Below, one piece after another: positions 1-10,335 of a DNA stretch of 64,000 nt. Each line of letters opens with the position of its first letter. The stretch's first letter is position 1. Source of the stretch: Nocardiopsis sp. FIRDI 009 (lineage in GTDB: Bacteria > Actinomycetota > Actinomycetes > Streptosporangiales > Streptosporangiaceae); assembly GCF_003386285.1 (NCBI RefSeq), contig NZ_QPNC01000023.1, positions 33,428 through 97,427 on the forward strand. Reading direction: 5' to 3'. The position numbers were made by a program, and so were the translations under genes. Under the pieces are notes generated by a model that was not told where the DNA came from, made no database searches, and saw nothing but the letters and a program-made list of their open reading frames with translations.

Positions 1-749
1 AGCCACGTCCCCACGTCCTCCAGGATCTCCACGCACGCCCGATCGCCCTTGCTCGCCAGCTCACTGACCAGGGGTCCGGTGATCAGGTCGGCGTCACCGC
101 CCACGGCCTGGTGCAGCACCCGGGCCACGGGCGACTCGGCGCGCACCAGTTCCCGGGCCTCCCGGGTCACGGCGTTCCCGCTCGCGTACTGCTCCCAGCA
201 GCCCCGGTTGCCGCATTCACACCGGTGGCCGCCCGGGACCACCGTCATGTGGCCGAACTCCCCCGCCAGCCCGTAGCGGCCGCGGTGCAGCCGTCCGCCG
301 AGGACCACCGCCCCGCCGATCCCGGTGCCCAGGTTCACCACCACGACGTTGTCCACGCCCTGCCCCGCCCCGGCGCGCACCTCCGCCCAGGCGGCGGCGT
401 TGGCGTCGTTCTCCACCACGACCGGCAGGTCGAGCCGGTCGGAGAGCGCGTCACGGAGCGGCTCCCGGCGCCATGACAGGTGCGGGGCGAACAGGACGTT
501 CGCGCGCTGCTCGTCGACGAACCCCGCGGCGCCCACTCCCACGGCGACCACCGTGAACTCCCGCATCAGTTCCCGGACGACACCGACGATCGTCTCCTCG
601 ACGACGGCCGGGCTCTTGCTCCGCTCCGGAGTCTCGGTCCGCAGGCGGGCCAGCACGTGTCCCTCGGCCGTGACCACACCGGCGGCCACCTTGGTCCCGC
701 CGATGTCCACCCCGATCGTCAGGGCGTCCTCGGCCCGTGGCTCCGTCAT
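1..749 (-). CDS. glkA: ROK-family glucokinase, 3' end cut by window edge
   Basis: Translating the minus strand from the ATG at 749 gives an open frame of about 249 codons running off the left edge. It has the ROK ATP-binding start DIGGTK at residues 15-20, the sugar-binding VENDANAAAWAE block, GTGIGGAVV, the EFGHM histidine and the zinc-type ROK signature CECGNRGCWEQYASG. Such enzymes phosphorylate glucose with ATP in the cytoplasm, and in actinomycetes the homologue also takes part in carbon control. The usual length is about 310-320 residues, so roughly the last 65 are outside the window. A purine-rich GGAGTG lies just upstream of the ATG. Another sugar kinase of the ROK family is possible; glucose is the most likely substrate. 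Confidence 0.9.
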   Translation of the reverse strand, partial: MTEPRAEDALTIGVDIGGTKVAAGVVTAEGHVLARLRTETPERSKSPAVVEETIVGVVRELMREFTVVAVGVGAAGFVDEQRANVLFAPHLSWRREPLRDALSDRLDLPVVVENDANAAAWAEVRAGAGQGVDNVVVVNLGTGIGGAVVLGGRLHRGRYGLAGEFGHMTVVPGGHRCECGNRGCWEQYASGNAVTREARELVRAESPVARVLHQAVGGDADLITGPLVSELASKGDRACVEILEDVGTW

Positions 750-779
750 ACGTTCACTCCAGTGTCCCGACACGCGATG

Positions 780-807
780 ACCGGGGGCCGTCGGGACGGC
801 CCCCGGT
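780..807 (-). terminator. GC-rich hairpin between glmM and glkA
   Basis: Perfect 12-bp inverted repeat (arms 780-791 and 796-807) with a 4-base loop. It lies about 135 bases after the glmM stop and 31 bases before the glkA start, so it probably ends glmM transcription. No T-run follows, as is common in actinomycetes. Confidence 0.6.
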
Positions 808-941
808 CATCACAACGCTCACACGCCCGTCTCTCTGCCCACAGACCTCGGCTCCGTTCCGTTCCACCGGTCACCCGAGGGGGTTCGTCGCTCGGGCGCC
901 GGCAGGGTGCTGACGGACAGGGCTGCGCCGAAGGCGTCCGT

Positions 942-2279
942 CTAGCCCAGCGCCGACCGCACCGCGGCGGCCAGGCGCTCGGCCACGGCACCGGCCTGCT
1001 CCTGTTCCGGGGCCTCGACCATCACGCGCACCTTCGGCTCGGTCCCGCTGGGCCGGAGCAGCACACGCCCGCTCGTGCCGAGTTCGGCCTCCGCCTCGCG
1101 CACGGCGGCGGCGAGCTCCTCGGACTGGTGGGTCCGGGACTTGTCCACACCGGACACGTTGATCAGCACCTGCGGCAGCCGCGTCATCACCTTGGCCAGC
1201 TCCGCCAGACCCAGCTGCCGTCGCGCCATCGCGGCCAGCAGGTGCAGACCGCACAGGACGCCGTCCCCCGTGGTCGCGTGGTCCAACAGGATGACGTGCC
1301 CGGACTGCTCCCCGCCCAGGCCGTACCCGCCGCGCTTCATCTCCTCCAGGACGTACCGGTCGCCGACGGCGGTCTCCACCACGGCGATGCCCTCACGCTC
1401 CATCGCCTGTTTGAGCCCGAGGTTGGACATGACCGTCACCACCAGGGTGTCCTCGACCAGACGGCCCGCCTCCTTGGCCTCCACCGCCAGGATCGCGAGG
1501 ATGTGGTCACCGTCGACCACCCGCCCCTCGGCGTCCACGGCCAGGCAGCGGTCGGCGTCGCCGTCGTTGGCGATACCGGCGTCCGCTCCGTGCAGCACCA
1601 CCGCCTCGCGGAGCGCCTCCAGGTGCGTGGACCCGCACCCCTCGTTGATGTTGAGCCCGTCCGGCCGGTCGCCGATCGTCACGACCTCGGCGCCCGCCCG
1701 GCGCAGCGCCTCGGGCGCCACGGTGGACGACGCGCCGTTGGCGCAGTCGACGACGACCTTCAACCCGTCCAGCCGGTGCGGCAGCGACGACAACACGTGC
1801 TCGACGTAGCGCTCCGCCCCGTCGGTGGCGTCGGTGACCCGTCCGACCGCGTCGCCGACGACCGGGGGCGCGGGGACGCCGAGCATCCCCTCGATCTCGT
1901 CCTCCAACGCGTCCTCCAGCTTCTGGCCGCCGCGCGCGAAGAACTTGATCCCGTTGTCGGGAGCGGGGTTGTGACTGGCGGAGAGCATGACGCCGAAGTC
2001 GGCGTCCAGCTCCCCGGTCAGGAACGCGACGGCGGGGGTCGGCAGGACGCCGACCCGGACGACGTCCACACCGGTGCTCGCCAGTCCGGCGACCACGGCC
2101 GCCTCCAGGAACTCACCCGAGGCCCTCGGGTCCCGGCCCACGACGGCCCGGGGACGCCACCCCTCGGTACGGTCGGCGAGCACGCGGGCCGCCGCGACGG
2201 ACAGCTCCAGAGCGAGTGGGGCGGTCAGGTCCCGACCGGCGACACCCCGTACACCATCTGTTCCGAACAGCCGTGCCAC
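942..2279 (-). CDS. glmM: phosphoglucosamine mutase
   Basis: 445 residues, the normal length. Converts glucosamine-6-phosphate to glucosamine-1-phosphate for UDP-GlcNAc and so peptidoglycan synthesis, in the cytoplasm. It opens with the family start LFGTDGVRG, has the phosphoserine loop SASHNP with the active serine at residue 102, the metal-binding NDGDADRC loop and the C-terminal phosphate-binding [10 protein letters not shown]. The start is GTG at 2279, preceded by GAAAGGGG about 10 bases upstream. It lies downstream of rplM-rpsI, the usual actinobacterial neighbour, separated from it by a T-tailed terminator, so it likely has its own promoter. Confidence 0.97.
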   Translation of the reverse strand: MARLFGTDGVRGVAGRDLTAPLALELSVAAARVLADRTEGWRPRAVVGRDPRASGEFLEAAVVAGLASTGVDVVRVGVLPTPAVAFLTGELDADFGVMLSASHNPAPDNGIKFFARGGQKLEDALEDEIEGMLGVPAPPVVGDAVGRVTDATDGAERYVEHVLSSLPHRLDGLKVVVDCANGASSTVAPEALRRAGAEVVTIGDRPDGLNINEGCGSTHLEALREAVVLHGADAGIANDGDADRCLAVDAEGRVVDGDHILAILAVEAKEAGRLVEDTLVVTVMSNLGLKQAMEREGIAVVETAVGDRYVLEEMKRGGYGLGGEQSGHVILLDHATTGDGVLCGLHLLAAMARRQLGLAELAKVMTRLPQVLINVSGVDKSRTHQSEELAAAVREAEAELGTSGRVLLRPSGTEPKVRVMVEAPEQEQAGAVAERLAAAVRSALG

Positions 2280-2362
2280 AGGCCACAGCCCCTTTCGAAA
2301 GCGGCGCCGGACACGGCGCCGGAGAAGAAGATCGACGTGGCGCGGACGCCACCGAACAAGCG

Positions 2363-2404
2363 AAAAACCCGTACGCCGCCCCCGACTCGGGGACGACGCA
2401 CGGG
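2363..2404 (-). terminator. intrinsic terminator of rplM-rpsI
   Basis: On the minus strand a long GC stem beginning CCCGTGCG and closing CGTACGGG is followed at once by five T residues (2363-2367). It lies just after the rpsI stop and before glmM. Confidence 0.8.
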
Positions 2405-2440
2405 TGGAGACTCAGCCGAGCGGGTGTCGGCGCATGAGCA

Positions 2441-2950
2441 CTAGCGCTTGGAGAACTGGGGAGCCTTGCGCGCCTTCTTGAGACCGGCCTTCTTCCGCTC
2501 GACCTCGCGGGAGTCGCGGGTGAGGAAGCCGGCCTTCTTCAGGGTCGGGCGGTTGTTCTCCGGGTCCAGGGCCGCGAGCGCACGGGCGATGCCGTGGCGC
2601 AGCGCACCGGCCTGGCCGCTGGTGCCGCCGCCGTCCAGACGGGCGAAGACGTCGTAGGCGCCGTCGAACCCGAGGGAGACGAGCGGCTCCTTGATGGTCT
2701 GCTGGTGGACCTTGTCCGGGAAGTACACCTCGAGCGGCTTCCCGTTGACCTTCCACTCGCCCGCACCGGGAGTGATGCGGACACGCGCGACGGCCTGCTT
2801 ACGGCGACCGGTGCCGGCGCTGGGGCCGGAGGCGGTGGGGACGTAGGCGGCGGTCGTCTCGTCGGACTCGCTGGTGTACTCGGAGGGGAACTCCTCCGGG
2901 TTCTCCGCGTAGTCCTGGGCGACGTCTTCGATGCCGGTGGGCTCGGACAC
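2441..2950 (-). CDS. rpsI: 30S ribosomal protein uS9 (S9)
   Basis: 169 residues. The conserved S9 core starts near residue 48 ([11 protein letters not shown]) and ends with the typical basic tail QFSKR that reaches toward the P-site tRNA. The first ~45 residues are an acidic, Ser/Thr/Glu-rich extension, longer than in E. coli but seen in actinobacterial S9. It follows rplM by 37 bases, and the two genes form the usual S13/S9 (L13/S9) operon. Confidence 0.98.
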   Translation of the reverse strand: MSEPTGIEDVAQDYAENPEEFPSEYTSESDETTAAYVPTASGPSAGTGRRKQAVARVRITPGAGEWKVNGKPLEVYFPDKVHQQTIKEPLVSLGFDGAYDVFARLDGGGTSGQAGALRHGIARALAALDPENNRPTLKKAGFLTRDSREVERKKAGLKKARKAPQFSKR

Positions 2951-2987
2951 GGTTCTCCTCGTGCTTCCTGTAAAGTCTCGCGAACGC

Positions 2988-3437
2988 CTAGGCGGGCTGC
3001 TCGATCTTGCTGATTTCGAACGGCACCGGCTGCTGGGCCTGGTGCGGGTGCTCCGGCCCGGCGTACACCTTGAGCTTCTTGGCCATCTGGCGGCCGAGCG
3101 AACCCTTGGGCAGCATCCCCTTGACGGCCTTCTCGATGGCCCGCTCCGGGTGCTTCTCCAGCAGCTCGGCGTAGGCCACGGAGCGCAGACCGCCCGGGTA
3201 GCCGGAGTGCCGGTAGGCGCGCTTCTGGGCCAGCTTGTTACCGCTCAGGGCGACCTTCTCGGCGTTCACGACGATCACGAAGTCGCCGGTGTCGATGTGG
3301 GGCGCGTAGTACGGCTTGTGCTTACCCCTAAGGAGCGTGGCAACCTGGCTCGCCATACGCCCGAGCACGAGATCGGTGGCGTCGACTACATGCCACTGAC
3401 GCTGAACATCGCTTGGTTTGGGGCTGTATGTGCGCAC
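2988..3437 (-). CDS. rplM: 50S ribosomal protein uL13 (L13)
   Basis: 149 residues from the GTG at 3437 ([10 protein letters not shown] start), which has GAAGG 9 bases upstream. A longer frame continues upstream to 3737 but lacks homology and a ribosome site. Contains the L13 blocks [16 protein letters not shown] and [16 protein letters not shown] and a Pro/Gln-rich C-terminus. L13 is an early assembly protein of the large subunit. First gene of the rplM-rpsI operon, driven by the promoter at 3655-3683 through a leader of about 210 bases. Confidence 0.97.
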   Translation of the reverse strand: MRTYSPKPSDVQRQWHVVDATDLVLGRMASQVATLLRGKHKPYYAPHIDTGDFVIVVNAEKVALSGNKLAQKRAYRHSGYPGGLRSVAYAELLEKHPERAIEKAVKGMLPKGSLGRQMAKKLKVYAGPEHPHQAQQPVPFEISKIEQPA

Positions 3438-3654
3438 GATCGTTTGCCTTCGCTCTTCAGTCGGCTGCCCCATCCCGCACGGGGATGGCGGACTCGTATT
3501 ACGAAACGCCGCCGCGGTTGCGGGACGTTCTTGGCCGGATGTCCCATGCCAATGAGGACGATCCGGAGGTGAGTGCGCAGACGATGGTGCGTGGATCGGC
3601 ACCCGACTTCTTCGAGTCTGGGGCCCACGGCAACTCAACGCACAACGACGGAAT

Positions 3655-3683
3655 ATCCTACCTGGCCACCATGCGCAGGTCAA
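3655..3683 (-). promoter_or_regulatory. sigma70-type promoter of rplM-rpsI
   Basis: Minus-strand -35 TTGACC (3683-3678), 17-base spacer, -10 TAGGAT (3660-3655). This is a strong housekeeping-type match placed about 220 bases before the rplM start. The long leader leaves room for ribosomal-protein feedback, but I see no recognisable leader fold. Confidence 0.8.
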
Positions 3684-3953
3684 AGCCAGCGGCGGGGCGA
3701 CCCGGCAAGACCACGCCTGGCGGGAAAGCGCCGGCACGGGGTCACATCCGTGACCTCTCCGCCTTTTATTATGCCTGCCGTCGGGAGTGCTTCGTCCTTC
3801 CCCCGCCTCCGCGTTGGCTACGCTTGCACCGAAAGGCCGTTCTCAGCCCGCCTCGACGGGCGCGGACGCGAATCGTGGAGACGCCCGTCACGGTAGCCCC
3901 GAGCAGGGACCCGGCGGCCGTCCAATCCCCCCTCTGAGCCTTCGGAGACACCC
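3684..3953. other. divergent intergenic region with inverted repeat
   Basis: The stretch between the rplM promoter and the plus-strand membrane protein gene holds no gene. A short inverted repeat GGTCAC-ATCC-GTGACC lies at 3740-3755, and a possible plus-strand -10 TACGCT near 3818 could serve the gene at 3954. Both are weak signals. Confidence 0.35.
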
Positions 3954-5618
3954 ATCAGTACGCACCCGAACCAGCCGCAGCCCGGCCCCGACGGGTATCC
4001 CACCGGCCCGGAGAGCGGTGACGGACAGGACCTGCTCGGCCCCGCCCCGGCCCGGCCCGACGGTCAGCATCCCACACACGGCGCCCCGGCGCCGCACGGC
4101 GCGCCCGGACAGCCGATGCCCCTTCCGCCGCACCCCGACGCGTACGGGCAGCCGTTCTCCCCGCCCCCGTCGACCGGCCCCGGCGGCCCCCGACCCGGCG
4201 TTCCCAGCGGGCCCCAAGCTCCCGTACACAACGGCCCGAGCGGTCCGCAGGCCCCCGTGCCCGGCGGCCCCAGCGGCCCGCAGACACCTCCGTCCCGCCC
4301 GTCGGCCCCGGGGTCGCCGAGCGGAGGACAGCCGCCGATGGGTCCCGGAACGCGGCAGCCGTACGGCTCCGCCCCGACGGGCGGCCAGCCCGGGATGACA
4401 CATCCCACACCCAGCGGCCCGAACCCGCCCGTCGGCCGCCCCGGATCCGGCCCGCAACCGCCCCAGCGTCCGGGCACGGCCCCACACAGTCCCGCGGCAC
4501 CGCCGCAGCCGCCGTTCCCTCCGGGACAGCCCGGCACCCCCGGCCGACCCTCGCCGGGCGGCCCCGGGCAACCCGCCCGGGGCGACCACGGACAGCCTCC
4601 GGCCGTCCACCAGGGCAGCGGCGGCCAGCCCCCCGGGGCGCCCCCGACGGGAACCCCGCAGGGACCGCCCCCGCCCCCAGCGCCGCCGCAGGGCGCACCG
4701 ATCAACCCGCCGCCGTACGCCCAGCCGCCCGGCCAGATACCCCAGGGCCACCAGCCGCCCGGCGCGCACCAGGCGGACCCCGCGCTCCCGGTGGACGCCG
4801 CGGGCCCCACACAGCACATCCAGGCGGTCCCCGCCGCTCTCGGCCCGCGCGAGGACCGCCCGCTCTACCGCGACGAGGTCCCCGAGGACGCGGGCGCGGC
4901 CACCGCACAGTTCGACCTCCAGGACCTGGACGACTACGACGGCTACTCCGACCGGCCGTCCACCGGGTCCCGCGACTCCGGCGGGGGGAGGACGAAGCTC
5001 CTCCTCATCGCCGGTTTCGTCGCGCTGCTCGTCGTCGCGGGCGGCGGAGCCTTCCTCTTCGCCCGGAACGGAGCCTCCTCCGGGGGCTCCTCCGACGGCG
5101 CCACCGGCCCCGAGGGGCCGCTCTCCGCCGAGGCCCTGTTCCCGGAGACCGTCGACATCGAGGGCGCCGGCACCTTCACCCGCGTGGTGACGGAGGACAC
5201 CGAGGACTGCGCGACCGCCGCCCACGGCGACTACGGCGCCGTCCTGACCGAGCAGAACTGCGAACAGGTCATCCGGGCCTCCTACCTCAACGAGGAGGAG
5301 ACGCGGGCCGTCACGGTCGGAATCGCCACCATGGCCACGGAGGGCGAGGCGGTCACCGCCCAGAGCGAACAGAACCTGGTCGCCGCCAGGTGGTTCGCCG
5401 GACTCGCGGGCGAGGAGGGCAGCGGCACCGAGCGCCTCGGCTTCGCCGGCGGTTACGGCAGCAGCGGCCAGTGGGGCAACCACATCGTCTTCTCCCTGGC
5501 CGCCAACAAGGACGGCAACGACGCGGAGGAGGACTCGCAGGTCGCGACCGAACTCCAGACGATCGGCGAGGGCTTCCTCGACGAGACCTTCGGCCTGCTC
5601 ACGGACGGCGGAGCCTGA
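3954..5618 (+). CDS. Pro/Gly-rich single-pass membrane protein, probable ATC start
   Basis: Not a recognised named protein. The frame reads 554 residues from an ATC codon at 3954 (then SerThrHisProAsnGln), with GGAG 6 bases upstream. There is no in-frame ATG, GTG or TTG between the stop codon at 3894 and the ATG at 4116. The first canonical start, ATG 4116, has no ribosome site and would begin inside the same Pro/Gly/Gln-rich sequence. Residues ~1-280 are a disordered Pro/Gly/Gln region, ~280-345 acidic, ~347-367 a hydrophobic membrane helix, and the rest an extracytoplasmic domain with two cysteines and a C-terminus rich in acidic residues. The design resembles many actinobacterial surface or sensor proteins of unknown role. 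It stands alone, with a strong terminator behind it. Confidence 0.8.
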   Translation: MSTHPNQPQPGPDGYPTGPESGDGQDLLGPAPARPDGQHPTHGAPAPHGAPGQPMPLPPHPDAYGQPFSPPPSTGPGGPRPGVPSGPQAPVHNGPSGPQAPVPGGPSGPQTPPSRPSAPGSPSGGQPPMGPGTRQPYGSAPTGGQPGMTHPTPSGPNPPVGRPGSGPQPPQRPGTAPHSPAAPPQPPFPPGQPGTPGRPSPGGPGQPARGDHGQPPAVHQGSGGQPPGAPPTGTPQGPPPPPAPPQGAPINPPPYAQPPGQIPQGHQPPGAHQADPALPVDAAGPTQHIQAVPAALGPREDRPLYRDEVPEDAGAATAQFDLQDLDDYDGYSDRPSTGSRDSGGGRTKLLLIAGFVALLVVAGGGAFLFARNGASSGGSSDGATGPEGPLSAEALFPETVDIEGAGTFTRVVTEDTEDCATAAHGDYGAVLTEQNCEQVIRASYLNEEETRAVTVGIATMATEGEAVTAQSEQNLVAARWFAGLAGEEGSGTERLGFAGGYGSSGQWGNHIVFSLAANKDGNDAEEDSQVATELQTIGEGFLDETFGLLTDGGA

Positions 5619-5634
5619 CGCGCCGCCGTCGACA

Positions 5635-5676
5635 CGCGTGAGGGCGCCCGGAAGCCGTTCCGGGCGCCCTCACGCG
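5635..5676 (+). terminator. perfect 19-bp terminator hairpin
   Basis: Arms 5635-5653 and 5658-5676 pair perfectly around a 4-base loop, just after the stop of the membrane protein gene. No gene is visible from there to the truA stop at 5827, which is convergent. Confidence 0.8.
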
Positions 5677-5826
5677 TGTTCGGGTGTCCTCGCCGTCCGC
5701 GCGTCCCCACAAAGCTCGGCCGGGGCTCGGGGCGTGGAGAACGGTGTCCTTCATCCTCGGCGGCGCCCGCCTCGTCCCTCACCGGCGGCTCGCCCCGTCC
5801 TGCAGAACCCCGTACGCCCCTCGCGC

Positions 5827-6672
5827 TCAGCCCCGGTGACCCGGGCACGGCAGGGTCCGCACCCTCCGGGTGGCGGTGGCGCGCTCGGCCAGCTCCTCGT
5901 CGGCCGGGTAGCGCACCTCCTCCAGGCTGAGCCCCTCCGGCCCCACCACGTGCACCGAGGAATCACGCACAGCGGCGTCGAGCACCTCGCCGGGCCACGT
6001 GACCCCCCGGCGGCCGTCCCCGACCGCCAGGAGCGCGCCCACGAGCGCGCGGACCATGTTGTGGCAGAACGCGTCCGCCTGGATCGTCCCCCGCAGCAGG
6101 TACCGGTCCGTGCGCTCCCACTCCAGGCGCAGCAGTTCACGGATGGTGGTGGCGCCCTCCCGCTTCCGGCAGAACGCCGCGAAGTCGTGCTCGCCCACCA
6201 GACGCGCCGCGGCCTCGTTCATCCGGTCCACCTCCAGCGGGTTCCGGTGCCAGAGCACGTACCGCCGCAGCAGCGGGTCGGCCCCGTAGGGAGCGTCGCT
6301 CACCAGGTAGGCGTAGCGCCGGAACAGCGGTGAGAAGCGCGCGTCGAACCCGGGCGGCGCCAACCGCACCCCGGTCACCCGCACGTCCCTGGGCAGCACA
6401 CCGGCCAGACGGCGCGCCACCCGCTCCCCCTCGCTCTCCCAGACCGCCGCCGGGACGTCGGCCTGGGCCACCTGCCCCCTGGCGTGCACCCCGGCGTCGG
6501 TGCGCCCGGCACAGGTCAGCGAGACCGAGGGCAGCCGCAGTACCCGCGCCAGCGCGGCCTCCAGCTCCCCCTGGACCGTACGCCGACCGGGCTGGACCGC
6601 CCATCCGGAGAAGTCCGTGCCGTCGTAGGCGATGTCCAGCCGCAGCCGGACCGTCGTGTCGTTGTCGTCCAT
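5827..6672 (-). CDS. truA: tRNA pseudouridine(38-40) synthase TruA
   Basis: 281 residues from ATG 6672, which has GGGAGGGG upstream; the open frame extends further but without homology. Makes pseudouridine at positions 38-40 of the tRNA anticodon arm. The catalytic Asp59 lies in GRTDAGVHA. Other family blocks are [17 protein letters not shown] near the start, RYAYLV, and AFCHNMVR near the C-terminus. Follows rplQ as in other actinobacteria, with a hairpin between them that may reduce read-through. Confidence 0.96.
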   Translation of the reverse strand: MDDNDTTVRLRLDIAYDGTDFSGWAVQPGRRTVQGELEAALARVLRLPSVSLTCAGRTDAGVHARGQVAQADVPAAVWESEGERVARRLAGVLPRDVRVTGVRLAPPGFDARFSPLFRRYAYLVSDAPYGADPLLRRYVLWHRNPLEVDRMNEAAARLVGEHDFAAFCRKREGATTIRELLRLEWERTDRYLLRGTIQADAFCHNMVRALVGALLAVGDGRRGVTWPGEVLDAAVRDSSVHVVGPEGLSLEEVRYPADEELAERATATRRVRTLPCPGHRG

Positions 6673-6694
6673 CGCACCCCTCCCGGAAGAAACA

Positions 6695-6726
6695 CGAGTG
6701 CCCGACCCCCAGGGGATCGGGCACTC
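6695..6726 (-). terminator. hairpin between rplQ and truA
   Basis: Inverted repeat with an 11-bp outer stem (CGAGTGCCCGA / TCGGGCACTCG) extended by a CCCC/GGGG inner stem. Likely an attenuator or terminator for the rpoA-rplQ transcript. Confidence 0.6.
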
Positions 6727-6772
6727 GACGGACGGTGGGCGCCGGGTCCTCGCCCGACCACGCCATCGCGTC

Positions 6773-7246
6773 CTACTTGCTCTCGGAGCTCTCCTCAGCG
6801 GAAGCCTCGGCCGGAGCCTCAGCGGTCTCCTCGACCGGGGCCTCGGTGGCCTCGGCGGCGGGGGCCTTGGCCGGAGCGGCCGGGGCGGCGAGCGCCTCGA
6901 CGAGCTCGATGACCGCCATCGGGGCGTTGTCGCCCTTGCGCGGACCGATCTTGGTGATGCGCGTGTAACCACCGGGGCGGTTCTCGTAGCGCGGACCGAT
7001 CTCGGTGAACAGCTCGTGCACGACCGACTTGTCCGTGATCTCGGTCAGGACCTGGCGGCGGGCGTGGAGGTCACCGCGCTTGCCGAGCGTGATGAGCTTC
7101 TCGGCGTAGGGGCGCAGGCGCTTGGCCTTGGCCTCGGTGGTGCGGACACGGCCGTGCTCGAACAGCGCGGTGGCGAGATTCCGCAGGATGTGCCGCTCGT
7201 GAGCGGGCCCGGAACCCAGACGGGCGCCCTTGGTAGGCGTGGGCAT
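6773..7246 (-). CDS. rplQ: 50S ribosomal protein bL17 (L17)
   Basis: 157 residues. The L17 core covers residues ~1-118 (start [51 protein letters not shown] region near 90-105). The last ~40 residues are an Ala/Glu/Pro tail without homology, typical of actinobacterial L17. L17 lies near the exit tunnel. Last ribosomal gene of the alpha operon, directly after rpoA. Confidence 0.98.
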   Translation of the reverse strand: MPTPTKGARLGSGPAHERHILRNLATALFEHGRVRTTEAKAKRLRPYAEKLITLGKRGDLHARRQVLTEITDKSVVHELFTEIGPRYENRPGGYTRITKIGPRKGDNAPMAVIELVEALAAPAAPAKAPAAEATEAPVEETAEAPAEASAEESSESK

Positions 7247-7316
7247 GGTGTCGTTCTCCTAGTGATGCGGTCCGCGGCCGCACTCGGCCGGGGACCATGT
7301 GGGCGACGAAGGTCGG

Positions 7317-8360
7317 TTAGTACTGCTCCGTCTCGACGAAGGACTGGCCCTCGTCGTCATCGGAGCCGTAGGAGTCAGCCGCGGTGCTGGGGTCGAATCC
7401 GGGCGGGGAGTCCTTCAGCGACAGGCCCATGTCGACGAGCTTCTGCTTGACCTCGTCGATGGACTTGGCGCCGAAGTTGCGGATGTCCAACAGGTCCTGC
7501 TCGGAGCGGGCAACCAGCTCGCCAACGCTGTGGATGCCCTCACGCTTGAGGCAGTTGTACGACCGGACCGTGAGGTTGAGGTCCTCGATCGGCAGCGCCA
7601 GGTCCGCCGCGAGGGCGGCGTCCGTCGGCGACGGGCCCATGTCGATGCCCTCGGCGTCGACGTTGAGCTCGCGCGCCAGGCCGAACAGCTCGACCAGGGT
7701 CTTGCCCGCGCTGGCGACCGCGTCACGGGGACGGATGGCCGGCTTGGTCTCGATGTCGACGATCAGACGGTCGAAGTCGGTGCGCTGCTCGACACGGGTG
7801 GCCTCGACCTTGTACGTCACACGCAGCACGGGCGAGTAGATGGAGTCGATCGGGATGCGGCCGATCTCCTGGCCCGCCTGCTTGTTCTGCGTCGCCGAGA
7901 CGTAACCGCGGCCGCGCTCGACCGTCAGCTCCATCTCCAGCTTGCCCTTGCCGTTCAGCGTGGCGATGTGCAGGTCGGGGTTGTGCACCTCGACACCGGC
8001 CGGCGGGGCGATGTCCGCCGCGGTCACCACACCGGGGCCCTGCTTGCGCAGGTACATCAGCACCGGCTCGTCGTGCTCGGAGCTGACGACCAGGCCCTTG
8101 AGGTTGAGGATCATCTCGGTGACGTCCTCCTTGACACCGGGCACGGTGGTGAACTCGTGCTCGACGCCCTCGATGCGGATGCTGGTGACAGCCGCGCCGG
8201 GGATGGAGGACAGCAGGGTACGCCGAAGCGAGTTGCCGATGGTGTAACCGAAACCCGGCTCCAGCGGCTCGATGACGAACTTCGAGCGCAGGTCCGAGAT
8301 GGCTTCCTCGGTCAGCGTGGGACGCTGTGCGATCAACATGGTCCGTGTCTTCCCTTCCAC
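7317..8360 (-). CDS. rpoA: RNA polymerase alpha subunit
   Basis: 347 residues. The N-terminal dimerisation domain (~1-230) contains [21 protein letters not shown], and the C-terminal domain that binds UP elements and activators (~255-315) contains [20 protein letters not shown] and [17 protein letters not shown] short acidic tail ends the protein. Lies between rpsK and rplQ in the normal alpha-operon order. Confidence 0.99.
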   Translation of the reverse strand: MEGKTRTMLIAQRPTLTEEAISDLRSKFVIEPLEPGFGYTIGNSLRRTLLSSIPGAAVTSIRIEGVEHEFTTVPGVKEDVTEMILNLKGLVVSSEHDEPVLMYLRKQGPGVVTAADIAPPAGVEVHNPDLHIATLNGKGKLEMELTVERGRGYVSATQNKQAGQEIGRIPIDSIYSPVLRVTYKVEATRVEQRTDFDRLIVDIETKPAIRPRDAVASAGKTLVELFGLARELNVDAEGIDMGPSPTDAALAADLALPIEDLNLTVRSYNCLKREGIHSVGELVARSEQDLLDIRNFGAKSIDEVKQKLVDMGLSLKDSPPGFDPSTAADSYGSDDDEGQSFVETEQY

Positions 8361-8520
8361 ATGGCCGACCGCTATTTGACGGCCATCGGACGGACACCGT
8401 CCAGACGACGGTGTCCACTACTCGGATTCCTACCCAGCCCGCGCGGCCCCAACGGGGACCACGCGGGCCAAGCGCCGCGTACGCCCCGCGCGGTAGGAGG
8501 CGCGGTGCGACGGCCGGGGG

Positions 8521-8928
<408 letters not shown>

Positions 8929-8992
8929 GAGCGAAACTCCCAGAGATCATCGGTCCGTGTGTGTCTCGGACGCGGTCGACAGTCCGAGCGGA

Positions 8993-9373
8993 CTACTTCT
9001 TACCGGCCTTCTTCTTACCGGCCACGGTCTTCTTCTTGCCCTTGCGGGTACGGGCGTTCGTCTGCGTGCGCTGACCGCGGACCGGGAGGCCACGACGGTG
9101 CCGGATGCCCTGGTAGCTGCCGATCTCCATCTTGCGACGGATGTCGGCCTGGACCTCACGACGCAGGTCACCCTCGACCTGGTAGTTGGCGTCGATCCAC
9201 TCGCGCAGCTTGACCAGGTCCTCTTCGGACAGGTTGTAGACGCGCGTGTTGCCGTCGACACCGGTGTTCTTCAGCGTTTCGAGCGCGCGCGTGCGACCGA
9301 CCCCGAAAACGTACGTGAGAGCGATCTCCACCCGCTTGTCGCGGGGGAGGTCGACGCCGGCGATACGTGCCAT
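8993..9373 (-). CDS. rpsM: 30S ribosomal protein uS13 (S13)
   Basis: 126 residues. [20 protein letters not shown] opening and the [18 protein letters not shown] block are diagnostic. The Lys-rich tail ([15 protein letters not shown]) contacts tRNA and the head bridge. First large gene of the rpsM-rpsK-rpoA-rplQ operon after rpmJ. Confidence 0.99.
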   Translation of the reverse strand: MARIAGVDLPRDKRVEIALTYVFGVGRTRALETLKNTGVDGNTRVYNLSEEDLVKLREWIDANYQVEGDLRREVQADIRRKMEIGSYQGIRHRRGLPVRGQRTQTNARTRKGKKKTVAGKKKAGKK

Positions 9374-9580
9374 GTGGGCGAGACTCCATCCAATGTGTGT
9401 GCGGAGGTCTGACCCGTTCCACCCTCCCGTCGCCCAACCGACGAGGCCCCGGCCTCCGACCGGGGGTGGTTCCCGGGCACTCCCGGGAATCGGAACAGGT
9501 GTTCGTTCTTGCAGGCCCAGTGGGGAACGCGTTCCCCGTTCCGGGCGGTCGCGACGCGGAAGCCGCGGCGAGCGAGGGTG
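9374..9580 (-). other. rpmJ-rpsM spacer with two perfect palindromes
   Basis: No gene. Two hairpin-forming palindromes lie here: 9470-9489 (TTCCCGGG-cact-CCCGGGAA) and 9522-9537 (GGGGAACG-CGTTCCCC). They could fold in the mRNA between the infA-rpmJ part and rpsM and act as a partial terminator, a processing site or a feedback leader. Confidence 0.5.
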
Positions 9581-9694
9581 CTAGCCCTGGCGCTGCTTGT
9601 GCCGCGGGTCCGAGCAAATGACCATGATCCGGCCGTTACGGCGGATCACGCGGCACTTCGCGCAGATCTTCTTCACGCTCGGCTTGACCTTCAT
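9581..9694 (-). CDS. rpmJ: 50S ribosomal protein bL36 (L36), zinc form
   Basis: 37 residues, [20 protein letters not shown] start and DPRHKQRQG end. The CAKC...C...H set shows the zinc-binding (C+) form. Lies between infA and rpsM, the normal place. Confidence 0.97.
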   Translation of the reverse strand: MKVKPSVKKICAKCRVIRRNGRIMVICSDPRHKQRQG

Positions 9695-9746
9695 GGTGAC
9701 TCCGAACTCGATGTCACCCGCTCTGGGCCGTGCGGCCCGCGACGGG

Positions 9747-9968
9747 CTACTTGTAGCGGTAAACGATGCGCCCGCGCGTGAGGTCGTACGGGCTCAGCTC
9801 CACGACGACGCGGTCGTCGGGGAGAATACGGATGTAGTTCATCCGCATCTTGCCGCTGATATGGGCAAGGACCTGGTGCCCGTTGTCGAGCTCTACCTTG
9901 AACATAGCGTTGGGTAGGGACTCGACAACGGAACCCTCGATCTCGATGGCGCCGTCCTTCTTTGCCAT
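9747..9968 (-). CDS. infA: translation initiation factor IF-1
   Basis: 73 residues from ATG 9968 ([20 protein letters not shown]), the standard length; the open frame continues upstream only as non-coding sequence. A single OB-fold protein that blocks the ribosomal A site during initiation. Ends in the conserved [12 protein letters not shown]. Upstream of rpmJ in the usual order. Confidence 0.98.
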   Translation of the reverse strand: MAKKDGAIEIEGSVVESLPNAMFKVELDNGHQVLAHISGKMRMNYIRILPDDRVVVELSPYDLTRGRIVYRYK

Positions 9969-10335
9969 GTCCTCCACGCCTCGCTCATCGATTGGTTGAT
10001 CAGGACAACCCGACGGGTCCGGTGTGCCCTCGCATGACACGAGGGCCCCGACGACGGTGCAGGGAAGCCAACCGTCGTCGACGCCGAAGCACACTGGAAG
10101 TTCGGGCCAACTGCGAGAGCGTACGTCGTCGGGAAGACGGGGCACGAAGAAGGCAGACTGACCCAACAGCCCGCGTATGGGCAGTGTCAGTCTATCCCCT
10201 CCGGGCAAGTACTCCTAACCGGCGGGCAGAGAACCCTACACCGTCACGTCGACGGGGCGAAACGGCCCGCCCGGGCCCGGCACCCGGACACGGGGCGAGG
10301 CGGAGCGGAGGCCCGAAGCACACACGGTCCGGAGA
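9969..10335. other. infA leader region
   Basis: 367 bases without a gene. It contains a small hairpin (10025-10045, GCCCTCG / CGAGGGC) and an 8-bp inverted repeat with distant arms (10155-10162 and 10186-10193). I found no convincing -35/-10 pair for infA. Confidence 0.4.

Noticed and set aside
480..2444. 654-codon plus-strand frame over glkA/glmM
   Set aside because: Opposite strand to two clearly conserved genes.
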